Positions 1 through 10,556 of a stretch of DNA of 64,000 bases are shown in pieces; within the stretch, counting starts at the first letter, position 1, and every line of letters begins with the position of its first letter. The stretch is taken from positions 744,001 through 808,000 of the forward strand of contig NZ_AQXT01000002.1 of assembly GCF_000376805.1 (NCBI RefSeq), given 5' to 3'. A program made the translations under genes and the position numbers. Source of the DNA: Henriciella marina DSM 19595 (lineage in GTDB: Bacteria > Pseudomonadota > Alphaproteobacteria > Caulobacterales > Hyphomonadaceae). The notes beneath the pieces are model-generated. The model made no database searches and had not been told where the DNA came from. It saw nothing but the letters and a program-made list of their open reading frames with translations.

Positions 1-689
1 CTCGGTACGATCTGGAAGGTATCCCCGGCGCGAGCGTATTCCACCGCCTCTCGGACCATCTCGAAATAACGCGACTTGCTGGTGTTCGACTGGAAATCGA
101 GCGCATCGCTGGACTGGTCGCGGGGCGACATGGGGGAGGGGTTCTGCAAAAGCGCCTCAATCCGGTCGAGACGGCTATTGGCGTCGGCTTCGGCGCCGGT
201 TGCATGACGCCCGATCAGGACAAGCTCCTGATAGAGGTGATCGAAGACGATCACGACACCCGGAATGACCAGAACGCATTCAGCGACATTGAGATCGTCG
301 CGTGCTTTGATCTCCACCGGTTCGACATACTGGATCATGTCGTAGCCGATATAGCCAAATGCGCCCGATGCCATTGGCGGCAGATCAGGCTCAGCGGTTT
401 CGGCTTTGGCCATCTCGACGAACTGGCGAAGGGCGCTGATAGGGTCAGCGTCAATGGCGCGTGCGTCGCTGAAATCGGATTGCGCCGAGAGCTCGGCTTG
501 GCCGTTCAGGATGCGAAACCATTGCAGAGGCTCGACACCGACAAAGGAATACCGGCCGAGTCGTTCGCCGCCATGGATCGACTCAAACAGAAATGAGCCT
601 GGCTGGTCCGGGCCGAGCTTCAGCATGGCCGACACCGGCGTTTCGATATCGCCAATCCGCCGCCTTACAATCAGCCGGTCGCGGCTCAT
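1..689 (-). CDS. trpE: Anthranilate synthase component I (TrpE), N-terminal part; truncated by window edge
   Basis: Reading the minus strand from ATG at 689 gives about 229 residues beginning MSRDRLIVRRRIGDIETPVS and containing the N-terminal TrpE segments FLFESIHGGERLGRYSFVG and ASGAFGYIGYDMIQYVE, with the start of the chorismate-binding domain (RYFEMVREAVEYARAGDTFQ) just before the edge. TrpE converts chorismate and glutamine-derived ammonia to anthranilate, the first step of tryptophan synthesis. The ATG overlaps the TGA of ppiD (ATGA, 686-689), so the two are probably translationally coupled. The ppiD-trpE order is common in alphaproteobacteria. The C-terminal half lies outside the window. 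Confidence 0.93.
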   Translation of the reverse strand, partial: MSRDRLIVRRRIGDIETPVSAMLKLGPDQPGSFLFESIHGGERLGRYSFVGVEPLQWFRILNGQAELSAQSDFSDARAIDADPISALRQFVEMAKAETAEPDLPPMASGAFGYIGYDMIQYVEPVEIKARDDLNVAECVLVIPGVVIVFDHLYQELVLIGRHATGAEADANSRLDRIEALLQNPSPMSPRDQSSDALDFQSNTSKSRYFEMVREAVEYARAGDTFQIVP

Positions 690-2587
690 GTGTCGGGGTT
701 TACCCGGGCCTTGTAGGAGGCGAGGGCACCCTCATTCACCTTGAGTTCGACGTCGCTCTGAATGTCGGTCACAAAGGCGTTGAAGAGATCATTCCCGATC
801 GATTCCTGCAGCTCTGGGGTATCTGGCGTCGCCGTGCCGTCGGTAGTCAGGGCGGACCGGTCGATCCCAACAAGTTGAACAAGCGCGACAGCATCACCGG
901 TCCGAAGGGGCGCGGTAAAGACGTTACCTTCCTCACGAAGCGAGAAGACGCCGCTTGCGAGTGCCGGCGGAATACCGCTTTCGGGCGATGGCTGACGGGT
1001 AAAGAAGACGTCGGGTGAGGTCAGTTCGACACCATACTCAGCCGCGCCTTCAGCAAAGCTCATCTCCCCGCTTTCGACCTGCCTCTTGATGGCGTCAGCA
1101 GCCTCCGAAAGAGCAGTGGAGCGACGCTGCATTTCAAGACCCGCGCGGAGATCTTCCCGAATATCTTCAAGGTCGGGCGTAAAGGGCTCAATCACTTCGT
1201 CGACACGCAGGATGTAGGCGTTTTCGTCCTCGCCAAAGCGCGATGTCTTGCTGTCGGCCGTCAGCTCGAATGCGCGCTGCAGGATCGCCGGATCCTGCTG
1301 CAGCACAGTGAGCTGCCTGCCGGTCTGCGTCGTGGCGGACCGGTCCACGGGCGCAAAACTCAAGACAGGGGTGCCCATTTCGAGGCCGATCTCTTCTAGG
1401 CTCGCGCCTGTGCCGATGAGATTATCGAGGCGCGAAATCGAGTCGTAATAGAGCCCAATCGCCTGCTCGCGCGACAGCACGTCCACGATCTCTTCACGGA
1501 CAGCTTCGAATGGCTCGCTGGCGCCCGGCGTAATCGATTCCAGACGGGCGACGGTATAGAAGCGACCAGATTCGAACGGACCAAAAATGCTTCCGGGGGA
1601 CGCCGCCTGTCCAAACAGGCGTTCTGCAAGGGATTGATTGGAAAGCGATGTCTGAAGGCCTGAGCGTTCAGATGAACTGACGAGACCTTGAATGGTCGAG
1701 GGTGCGGCGCCGCCAGCAATGCGGCCCAGCTGGGCGCGGGCGGCCTCTTCTGTCTCAAACACAAATTCCGTCCACGTCCGCGTGTCAGGCGCGGAATATT
1801 CTCGTGACTTCACGGACTCATAATAGGCGCGAAGCTCTTCGTGGGTGAATTCCGACTGGTTGACGAAATCATCGACCGTCAGATGAAGCAGGCTGACACG
1901 GCGGCGTTGCGGGTTCTCGAGCGCCGCCTTCTGTTCGTTGTAGTAGGTCGTCAGCTCCTCGTCCGTGACGGGATCAGGCTCAGGCAGATCCTCATTCGAT
2001 ATGAAGAACCACTGCGCTTTGCGTTCCTCGCCATCAAAGGCCGCCTGCAGGCGGGACATCGCATCCGGCGTGCGCAAGGCCGCCGCCACCGAGCGGCGCA
2101 GACGATTGATAGAGAGATCACGGCGCAGGAAGGTTTCAAAACTCGCAGGCGTGAAACCGGACTGGTTCAGAAGGCCACGATACAGAACAGGATCGAAACT
2201 GCCTGTATCGGATTCGAAGGCCTCATCGTTTCTGATCGCTTCGAGAACCGATGCAGTGCTAGCGCGAGCGCCGAGTTTGTCGGCATACGCAACAAGTGTC
2301 GTCTGAAGTAGCTCGCGCTGAAAAATCTGGTCGATTATCCCCCGCTCTGCGGCCTGGGCCTTGCTGATGGCGCGCCCACGATCGTCTTCAGCGGTGCGTA
2401 GCTGGCGCTCAACTTCCTGATCCAGCTGGCTCTCGGTGAGTTCGGTATCGCCTGCTACGGCAAGGTTGCCGCCGATGCCGCCTGCAAAGACGTCGGTCAC
2501 GCCCCAGGCACCCATCGCCACGATGATAAGCAGAAAAAGAAGCCCCGCCAGTTTGGAGCGGAGCATGTTCCGGATCATGGTCAGCAT
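686..2587 (-). CDS. ppiD: PpiD/SurA-like peptidyl-prolyl cis-trans isomerase, membrane-anchored periplasmic chaperone
   Basis: 633 residues. A short cytoplasmic N-terminus is followed by one hydrophobic segment (about residues 13-35, LAGLLFLLIIVAMGAWGV) and a long periplasmic part. Residues about 45-190 resemble the SurA N-terminal chaperone domain (AQAAERGIIDQIFQRELLQ), then a parvulin-like region (from about 230), then a second helical segment. This is the PpiD arrangement: an inner-membrane-anchored foldase that helps proteins leaving the Sec translocon. The parvulin domain is divergent, so isomerase activity is uncertain. A second in-frame ATG lies three codons downstream of the chosen start. 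It is divergent from tpiA and overlaps trpE by 4 bp. Confidence 0.85.
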   Translation of the reverse strand: MLTMIRNMLRSKLAGLLFLLIIVAMGAWGVTDVFAGGIGGNLAVAGDTELTESQLDQEVERQLRTAEDDRGRAISKAQAAERGIIDQIFQRELLQTTLVAYADKLGARASTASVLEAIRNDEAFESDTGSFDPVLYRGLLNQSGFTPASFETFLRRDLSINRLRRSVAAALRTPDAMSRLQAAFDGEERKAQWFFISNEDLPEPDPVTDEELTTYYNEQKAALENPQRRRVSLLHLTVDDFVNQSEFTHEELRAYYESVKSREYSAPDTRTWTEFVFETEEAARAQLGRIAGGAAPSTIQGLVSSSERSGLQTSLSNQSLAERLFGQAASPGSIFGPFESGRFYTVARLESITPGASEPFEAVREEIVDVLSREQAIGLYYDSISRLDNLIGTGASLEEIGLEMGTPVLSFAPVDRSATTQTGRQLTVLQQDPAILQRAFELTADSKTSRFGEDENAYILRVDEVIEPFTPDLEDIREDLRAGLEMQRRSTALSEAADAIKRQVESGEMSFAEGAAEYGVELTSPDVFFTRQPSPESGIPPALASGVFSLREEGNVFTAPLRTGDAVALVQLVGIDRSALTTDGTATPDTPELQESIGNDLFNAFVTDIQSDVELKVNEGALASYKARVNPDT

Positions 2588-2674
2588 ATGCGCGTCGCCT
2601 CGCTAATTGCCTTGTAAGCCGCCGAACTGCTTGCTAGGCGAGCGCGCTGGGAGTTGCAAGACATGGAGAGCGGC

Positions 2675-3430
2675 ATGGTCAGGCCCTTGATTGCTGGGAA
2701 CTGGAAAATGAACGGCTTGTCGCAGTCGTGCGATACGATTGCCTCTATCGCCAGCGGCCTGGCCACATATGACGATGTTGCCGATTGCCTTATCTGTCCG
2801 CCTGCGACGCTGCTATCCAAAGTGGTCGAGGCGGCAAGTGGATCGCGCCTGAAGACGGGTGCGCAGGATTGCCATGCATCATCTTCCGGCGCGCACACGG
2901 GCGATATCGCAGCCGAAATGATCGCAGACATTGGCGGGGAGTACGTCATCATCGGTCATTCGGAACGCCGCGCTGATCATGGCGAGACCAGCGAGATGGT
3001 TGCGGCAAAAGCCGAGGCGGCATTCCGGGCCGGGCTTACCCCAATTATATGTATAGGCGAGACCCTTGAAGAGCGCGAGGCGGGCCGCACGATCGAAGTG
3101 GTGTCTTCGCAGCTGGCTGGCTCTATTCCGGCAAGTGCCTTTGGGAAGTCCTTTGTGGTCGCCTACGAACCTGTCTGGGCCATCGGGACGGGGAAGGTGG
3201 CTTCGACCGGGCAGGTTGAAGAAGTACACGACAAGATTCGCGAAATACTGGGCGAGCGTTTTCCAGGCCAGGCAGATGAGACACCCATCCTCTATGGCGG
3301 CTCCATGAAACCCGGCAATGCAGCTGAGCTTCTCGCTGTTGAAAATGTCGATGGCGGACTGATTGGTGGCGCGAGCTTGAAAGCGGAAGACTTTCTGGCC
3401 ATCTACGCTGCCTGTGTCACCCAAAAGTGA
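2675..3430 (+). CDS. tpiA: Triosephosphate isomerase
   Basis: Interconverts dihydroxyacetone phosphate and glyceraldehyde 3-phosphate. The TIM-barrel signatures are all present: AGNWKMNG with the substrate-binding Asn/Lys, the electrophile His in IIGHSERR, the catalytic Glu in AYEPVWAIGTGK, and the phosphate-binding LYGGSMKPGN and GGLIGGASL segments. Starting at ATG 2675 (GGAG 6 nt upstream) gives 251 residues, the usual length, beginning MVRPLIAGNW. An in-frame ATG at 2663 with GGGAG 9 nt upstream and a TTG at 2654 are alternatives. It leads a plus-strand run with secG and pyrG, an order common in alphaproteobacteria. Confidence 0.96.
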   Translation: MVRPLIAGNWKMNGLSQSCDTIASIASGLATYDDVADCLICPPATLLSKVVEAASGSRLKTGAQDCHASSSGAHTGDIAAEMIADIGGEYVIIGHSERRADHGETSEMVAAKAEAAFRAGLTPIICIGETLEEREAGRTIEVVSSQLAGSIPASAFGKSFVVAYEPVWAIGTGKVASTGQVEEVHDKIREILGERFPGQADETPILYGGSMKPGNAAELLAVENVDGGLIGGASLKAEDFLAIYAACVTQK

Positions 3431-3497
3431 GCTTGAGGGCTTGGCCTGAGCAGCTGAACGGCCTATCGGGCGCGATTGATATATCTAGGGACGATCC

Positions 3498-4001
3498 ATG
3501 ACCGTAATTCTCGTCATCCACATCCTGGCCAGCCTCGTGCTGGTTGGCGTCGTGCTAATGCAGCGCTCTGAAGGCGGAGCTCTGGGCGTTGGCGGCGGCG
3601 GCGGTGGCGGCGGAGGCGGCGGTCTGATGTCGGGCCGGGGCGCCGCTGGCGCGCTGGTTCGCACCACGATGATATTCGGGGCGATCTTCTTTATCACGAG
3701 CCTTGTCCTGACCACGATCACGACGCGTAGCCTCAGCGATAACCGCACCGATGTTGAGCGCGCGCTGGATGAAGAATTTGGCGGCAGCACCGGTAATACG
3801 CCGTTCGACCCGACAGATCCGACAGCACCTCTGCTCGACGAAGAGCCGGCAACGACGGCGATCCCTATGGACGATACGCTGGACCTGCCAGACACTACGG
3901 CACCGGAAGATACGTCCGACCCACTGGCTGCTGATGTGCCGCCAGACGCTGCCTCAGACGAGGACGCGAGCGATACGGCAGACGAGCAACCGCAGCCTTA
4001 A
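3498..4001 (+). CDS. secG: Preprotein translocase subunit SecG
   Basis: 167 residues. Two membrane segments (about 1-20, beginning MTVILVIHILASLVLVGVVL; and about 55-78, TTMIFGAIFFITSLVLTTI) flank the QRSEGGALG cytoplasmic loop typical of SecG, a non-essential stimulator of the SecYEG channel. Two oddities stand out. The glycine-rich loop holds 11 consecutive Gly codons (about 3592-3624). The C-terminus carries a roughly 80-residue acidic Asp/Thr/Pro/Ala-rich tail that makes the protein much longer than E. coli SecG (about 110 residues). The tail looks disordered. The gene sits between tpiA and pyrG. Confidence 0.92.
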   Translation: MTVILVIHILASLVLVGVVLMQRSEGGALGVGGGGGGGGGGGLMSGRGAAGALVRTTMIFGAIFFITSLVLTTITTRSLSDNRTDVERALDEEFGGSTGNTPFDPTDPTAPLLDEEPATTAIPMDDTLDLPDTTAPEDTSDPLAADVPPDAASDEDASDTADEQPQP

Positions 4002-4015
4002 TCACCATAAACTGA

Positions 4016-4033
4016 CATGCGCGTGTGCGCATG
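4016..4033. promoter_or_regulatory. Perfect inverted repeat in the secG-pyrG gap
   Basis: CATGCGC, a 4-base GTGT spacer, then GCGCATG forms a perfect 7-bp inverted repeat ending 27 bp before the pyrG ATG. There is no T-run after it, so it does not look like an intrinsic terminator. It could be an operator or an mRNA hairpin in the pyrG leader; the role is inferred only from position. Confidence 0.3.
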
Positions 4034-4054
4034 TGCGCGAATCGGGCAAACTGA

Positions 4055-5695
<1,641 letters not shown>

Positions 5696-5782
5696 CGGGT
5701 TGCATTCGGCGAGTCGCGCGGATATACGCGCGGTTTGATTTTCATGCGGTGTCACGGCATCGCGCAGAACTGGAACGACATC

Positions 5783-5962
5783 ATGGCAGTCCCAAAGAGA
5801 AAAACGTCGCCGTCCAAGCGCAACATGCGCCGCGCTCACGATCGTCTGTCGACGCCGACCTTTATCGAAGACGCTGATTCCGGCGAGCTTCGTCGTCCGC
5901 ACCACATCGACCTAAAGACAGGTATGTATCGCGGTCGTCAGATCATCGAACCACAAGACTAA
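5783..5962 (+). CDS. rpmF: 50S ribosomal protein L32
   Basis: 59 residues starting [20 protein letters not shown], the unmistakable basic N-terminus of L32. The rest ([16 protein letters not shown]) fits the alphaproteobacterial form, which lacks the zinc-binding cysteines found in some other L32 proteins. The start at ATG 5783 is chosen because MAVPKRKTS is the conserved beginning; upstream in-frame codons add non-homologous residues. It stands alone between pyrG and eno and is followed by two hairpins. Confidence 0.95.
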   Translation: MAVPKRKTSPSKRNMRRAHDRLSTPTFIEDADSGELRRPHHIDLKTGMYRGRQIIEPQD

Positions 5963-5964
5963 AC

Positions 5965-7347
<1,383 letters not shown>

Positions 7348-7388
7348 GTTCGGGCGCCAGACGTAAGACAATATTTACCTAAATGGAG

Positions 7389-7418
7389 TCCTCTGCCGAT
7401 TCGCTCATTGACAGAGGA
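7389..7418 (+). promoter_or_regulatory. Hairpin covering the ribosome binding site of the ftsB-like gene
   Basis: TCCTCTG (7389-7395) is perfectly complementary to CAGAGGA (7412-7418), which contains most of the AGAGGAG Shine-Dalgarno sequence 5 nt before the ATG at 7425. The 7-bp stem with a 16-nt loop could mask the site in the mRNA. Only the pairing is observed; a regulatory role is inference. Confidence 0.3.
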
Positions 7419-7424
7419 GTTTTC

Positions 7425-7724
7425 ATGGCCCCGAAATATGCAGCTGCAGGTCTCACGGCGCTGATTGCCTATTTTGCGTACCATGCATTTGCTGGCGAGC
7501 AGGGCCTTGGCAGCTGGACCGATCTTCAACAGGAGCTGTCTGAAAAGCAGGCCGAACTTGATGCCATCCAGGCAGCCAATGACGTGCTGCGACGGGACAT
7601 CGCACGGCTGACACCAGGCCGGATCGATGCCGATCTTGTCGAGCTCATGGCCCGCGAAGACCTCGACCTTGTCTACCGGGATGAGATAATTGTCATAAAC
7701 GATACCTCCGGGGCTGCATTTTGA
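7425..7724 (+). CDS. Septum formation initiator family protein (FtsB/DivIC-like)
   Basis: 99 residues: one N-terminal membrane segment (about 5-23, AAAGLTALIAYFAYHAF), a coiled coil (about 35-65, LQQELSEKQAELDAIQAAND) and a short C-terminal part with the LMAREDLDLVYRDEII motif typical of alphaproteobacterial FtsB-like proteins. In other bacteria FtsB binds FtsL and FtsQ in the divisome. The start at ATG 7425 has AGAGGAG 5 nt upstream; an earlier in-frame ATG at 7383 lacks a comparable site. The eno-ftsB-pdhA order is common in alphaproteobacteria. Confidence 0.85.
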   Translation: MAPKYAAAGLTALIAYFAYHAFAGEQGLGSWTDLQQELSEKQAELDAIQAANDVLRRDIARLTPGRIDADLVELMAREDLDLVYRDEIIVINDTSGAAF

Positions 7725-7732
7725 CATAGGTG

Positions 7733-7760
7733 CTAAAACTGGACGAAGGCGGTCTAAAAC
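7733..7760. promoter_or_regulatory. Direct repeat upstream of pdhA, possible operator
   Basis: CTAAAAC occurs at 7733-7739 and again at 7754-7760, exactly 21 bp apart (about two helical turns), just before the PDH operon. A TTGACA at 7721-7726 could be a -35 element, but no good -10 is seen at the right distance. The operator role is inferred from spacing and position. Confidence 0.3.
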
Positions 7761-7793
7761 GTACATAAGTAGGTCTCGATAAAGGGAGGCCTC

Positions 7794-8813
7794 ATGGCCA
7801 AGACGCCGTCCAGAAGCAAGACTTCCAAATCCCCGCCAAAGCTCAAGCGCGACGAAGCGCTGAAATACTATCGCGACATGCTGCTGATCCGCCGTTTCGA
7901 GGAACGGGCCGGTCAGCTTTATGGCATGGGCAAGATTGCCGGGTTCTGTCACCTCTATATTGGTCAGGAAGCTGTCGTGACCGGCATGCAGGCCTGCCTG
8001 AAAGAGGGTGACCAGATCGTTACCGGCTACCGCGACCACGGACATATGCTCGCCTGCGACATGGACCCAAAAGGTGTCATGGCAGAGCTGACCGGCCGGG
8101 CCGATGGCTATTCCAAGGGCAAGGGCGGCTCCATGCACATGTTCTCGCGGGAGAAGAATTTCTTCGGTGGACACGGCATTGTCGGCGCGCAGGTGCCTAT
8201 CGGGACCGGTCTAGGCTTCTCCAACAAGTATCGCTGCACGGACAATATCTGCGTGACCTATTTCGGCGACGGCGCGGCCAATCAGGGTCAGGTCTATGAG
8301 AGCTTCAACATGGCGTCTCTCTGGGATCTGCCGGTCGTCTATGTGATCGAGAACAACCAGTACGCCATGGGCACGAGCGTTGCGCGCGCATCGGCGGAAA
8401 CCGAGCTTTTCAAACGCGGTATCTCGTTCGAGATCGAGGGCGAGGAAGTTGACGGCATGGACGTCTACGCCGTGAAGGCGGCAGGCGAGAAGGCCGTCAA
8501 ATATGCGCGGTCTGGCAAAGGGCCGTACATCCTCGAGATGAAGACCTATCGTTATCGCGGCCACTCCATGTCGGATCCGGCAAAGTACCGCAAGCGCGAA
8601 GAGGTGGACGACATCCGTACCCATCATGACCCGATTGACGGCCTCAAAGGCCACCTGCTTGAGCAGGAGATCGCAACCGAAGAAGAGCTGAAAGAACTCG
8701 ACAAGGAGATCAAGGAACTGGTGAAGGCGGCAGCGGATTTCTCCCTCGATAGCCCCGAGCCGAACCCGGAAGAACTCTGGACCGATGTGTTGCGCGAAGT
8801 GGAGTCTGCCTGA
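7794..8813 (+). CDS. pdhA: Pyruvate dehydrogenase E1 component, alpha subunit
   Basis: 339 residues. This is the thiamine-diphosphate-binding subunit of the E1 heterotetramer, which decarboxylates pyruvate and acetylates the lipoyl group of E2. The ThDP/Mg motif [17 protein letters not shown]...[11 protein letters not shown] is complete. [23 protein letters not shown] and the phosphorylation-loop-like [15 protein letters not shown] segments are also present. AAGGGAGG precedes the ATG. It shares one base with pdhB (TGATG at 8811-8815) and leads the PDH operon. Confidence 0.97.
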   Translation: MAKTPSRSKTSKSPPKLKRDEALKYYRDMLLIRRFEERAGQLYGMGKIAGFCHLYIGQEAVVTGMQACLKEGDQIVTGYRDHGHMLACDMDPKGVMAELTGRADGYSKGKGGSMHMFSREKNFFGGHGIVGAQVPIGTGLGFSNKYRCTDNICVTYFGDGAANQGQVYESFNMASLWDLPVVYVIENNQYAMGTSVARASAETELFKRGISFEIEGEEVDGMDVYAVKAAGEKAVKYARSGKGPYILEMKTYRYRGHSMSDPAKYRKREEVDDIRTHHDPIDGLKGHLLEQEIATEEELKELDKEIKELVKAAADFSLDSPEPNPEELWTDVLREVESA

Positions 8814-10243
8814 TGGCCATCGACATATTGATGCCGGCCCTTTCGCCGACCATGGAAGAAGGCACGCTTGCGCGCTGGCTCAAGAAGGAAGGCGACGAGA
8901 TTTCGTCCGGCGACATCATCGCCGAAATCGAAACCGACAAGGCGACGATGGAAGTCGAAGCGGTCGATGAAGGCACGCTCGCGAAGATCCTCGTCCCCGA
9001 GGGCTCTGAGAATGTGAAGGTCAACGCGGTCATCGCGCGCCTCGCCGAAGAAGGCGAAAGTGTCGATGATGTGGATGACGCGCCAGCGGGCGACGACGAT
9101 ACAAAGGCATCAAAGGCCCAGACCGAAGCCAAGGACGCCCCCGCCACTGAAGGCGACGGTAATGAAAGCGATGACGCATCTGAGGATGAGGGCGCGTCGG
9201 CACCGCCGCAGCCAGATGAAGATACGCTGACCGATCCCGACGTGCCCGAGGGCACGAACTTCATCGACACGAGCGTTCGCGATGCGTTGCGCGATGCGAT
9301 GGCCGAGGAAATGCGCCGCGACGAAACCGTATTCGTCATGGGCGAGGAAGTCGCCGAGTATCAGGGCGCCTACAAGGTGACCCGCGAGCTGCTTCAGGAG
9401 TTCGGCGACAAGCGCGTTGTCGATACACCGATCACCGAGCACGGTTTTGCCGGTCTTGGCGTCGGTGCGGCCTTTGGCGGTCTTCGCCCCATCGTTGAAT
9501 TCATGACCTTCAATTTCGCCATGCAGGCGATTGACCAGATCATCAACTCTGCGGCCAAGACGCTATATATGTCCGGCGGTCAGATGGGGTGCCCGATCGT
9601 GTTCCGTGGCCCGAATGGCGCCGCCTCACGTGTCGGCGCGCAGCACAGCCAGGACTACAGCAACTGGTATGCGCATGTGCCCGGCCTGAAAGTCGTCGCG
9701 CCTTATGACGCGGCTGACGCCAAGGGCCTTCTAAAGGCCGCGATCCGTGACCCGAACCCGGTGGTCTTCCTGGAGCATGAGCTGCTCTATGGTGAAAGCT
9801 TCCCGGTTCCGGACGTTGAAGATTACGTTCTGCCGATCGGAAAGGCGCGTGTGCGCCGGACGGGCAGCGACGTGACGCTTGTTGCCCATTCCCGCATGGT
9901 CGGGTTCGCGCTTCAGGCGGCTGAAAAGCTGGCCGAAGAGGGCATCGACGCAGAGGTTATCGACCTTCGCTCGCTTCGCCCGCTCGATACGGATACGGTT
10001 ATCGAAAGCGTGAAGAAGACCAACAGGATCGTCACCTGCGAAGAGGGCTGGCGGTTCATGGGGGTGGGCGCTGAGATCTGCGCGACCGTGGTGAACGAAG
10101 CGTTCGATTACCTCGACGCGCCACCAACCCGCGTACACCAGAAGGATGTGCCTCTCCCGTACGCAGCGAACCTGGAAGCCATGAGCCTTCCGGGCACAGC
10201 AGACATCATCAAGGCGGCAAAGCAGGTGTGTTATGTCAAGTGA
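8813..10243 (+). CDS. pdhB: Pyruvate dehydrogenase E1 component, beta subunit, with N-terminal lipoyl domain
   Basis: 476 residues, about 140 more than a plain E1 beta. Residues 1-80 are a lipoyl domain with the lipoylated Lys in [17 protein letters not shown]. An Asp/Glu/Ala-rich linker (about 82-140) follows, then the transketolase pyrimidine and C-terminal domains ([54 protein letters not shown]). Lipoylated E1 beta is known in several alphaproteobacteria. The lipoyl-coding DNA closely resembles that of pdhC 1.7 kb downstream. The 3' end overlaps the DUF5076 gene by 11 bp. Confidence 0.96.
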   Translation: MAIDILMPALSPTMEEGTLARWLKKEGDEISSGDIIAEIETDKATMEVEAVDEGTLAKILVPEGSENVKVNAVIARLAEEGESVDDVDDAPAGDDDTKASKAQTEAKDAPATEGDGNESDDASEDEGASAPPQPDEDTLTDPDVPEGTNFIDTSVRDALRDAMAEEMRRDETVFVMGEEVAEYQGAYKVTRELLQEFGDKRVVDTPITEHGFAGLGVGAAFGGLRPIVEFMTFNFAMQAIDQIINSAAKTLYMSGGQMGCPIVFRGPNGAASRVGAQHSQDYSNWYAHVPGLKVVAPYDAADAKGLLKAAIRDPNPVVFLEHELLYGESFPVPDVEDYVLPIGKARVRRTGSDVTLVAHSRMVGFALQAAEKLAEEGIDAEVIDLRSLRPLDTDTVIESVKKTNRIVTCEEGWRFMGVGAEICATVVNEAFDYLDAPPTRVHQKDVPLPYAANLEAMSLPGTADIIKAAKQVCYVK

Positions 10244-10556
10244 TCACAAGGAACTGTCGAAGCCGGACACGATCCAGCATGATGCATTCGCGCAGGAGAT
10301 GATCCGGTTCTGGATCTCCAATAATCAGGATCATGTGAGCCTGAAAGTCGGGGCGTCCGGAGATCCGGAGAAGGAGCCGCCCATGTGGGGCTTCATGCTG
10401 GCGGACATTGCCAAACATGTGACCAAGGTTCTTCGCGAGCAGAATCCGGATGGCCCTCCTGCCCAAGAGATCATGGAACAGATACTGGGCGGCATTGGCG
10501 AGCGTCTGCGGCATGCGCCGGGCCTCACTGGAACGACGCGGAAGGTCGAAAGCTAA
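10233..10556 (+). CDS. DUF5076 domain-containing protein in the PDH operon
   Basis: 107 residues with no membrane segment or signal peptide. Its body ([20 protein letters not shown]-like [17 protein letters not shown], then [20 protein letters not shown] and [14 protein letters not shown]) resembles the DUF5076 family of small alphaproteobacterial proteins. No function is known. It starts inside pdhB (11-bp overlap) and its TAA shares a base with the pdhC ATG (TAATG), so it should be co-translated with the PDH subunits. The embedding suggests a PDH-related role, which is inference. Confidence 0.8.
   Translation: MSSDHKELSKPDTIQHDAFAQEMIRFWISNNQDHVSLKVGASGDPEKEPPMWGFMLADIAKHVTKVLREQNPDGPPAQEIMEQILGGIGERLRHAPGLTGTTRKVES

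Noticed and set aside
7721-7726. TTGACA as a -35 box for pdhA
   Set aside because: No acceptable -10 hexamer lies 15-19 bp downstream.
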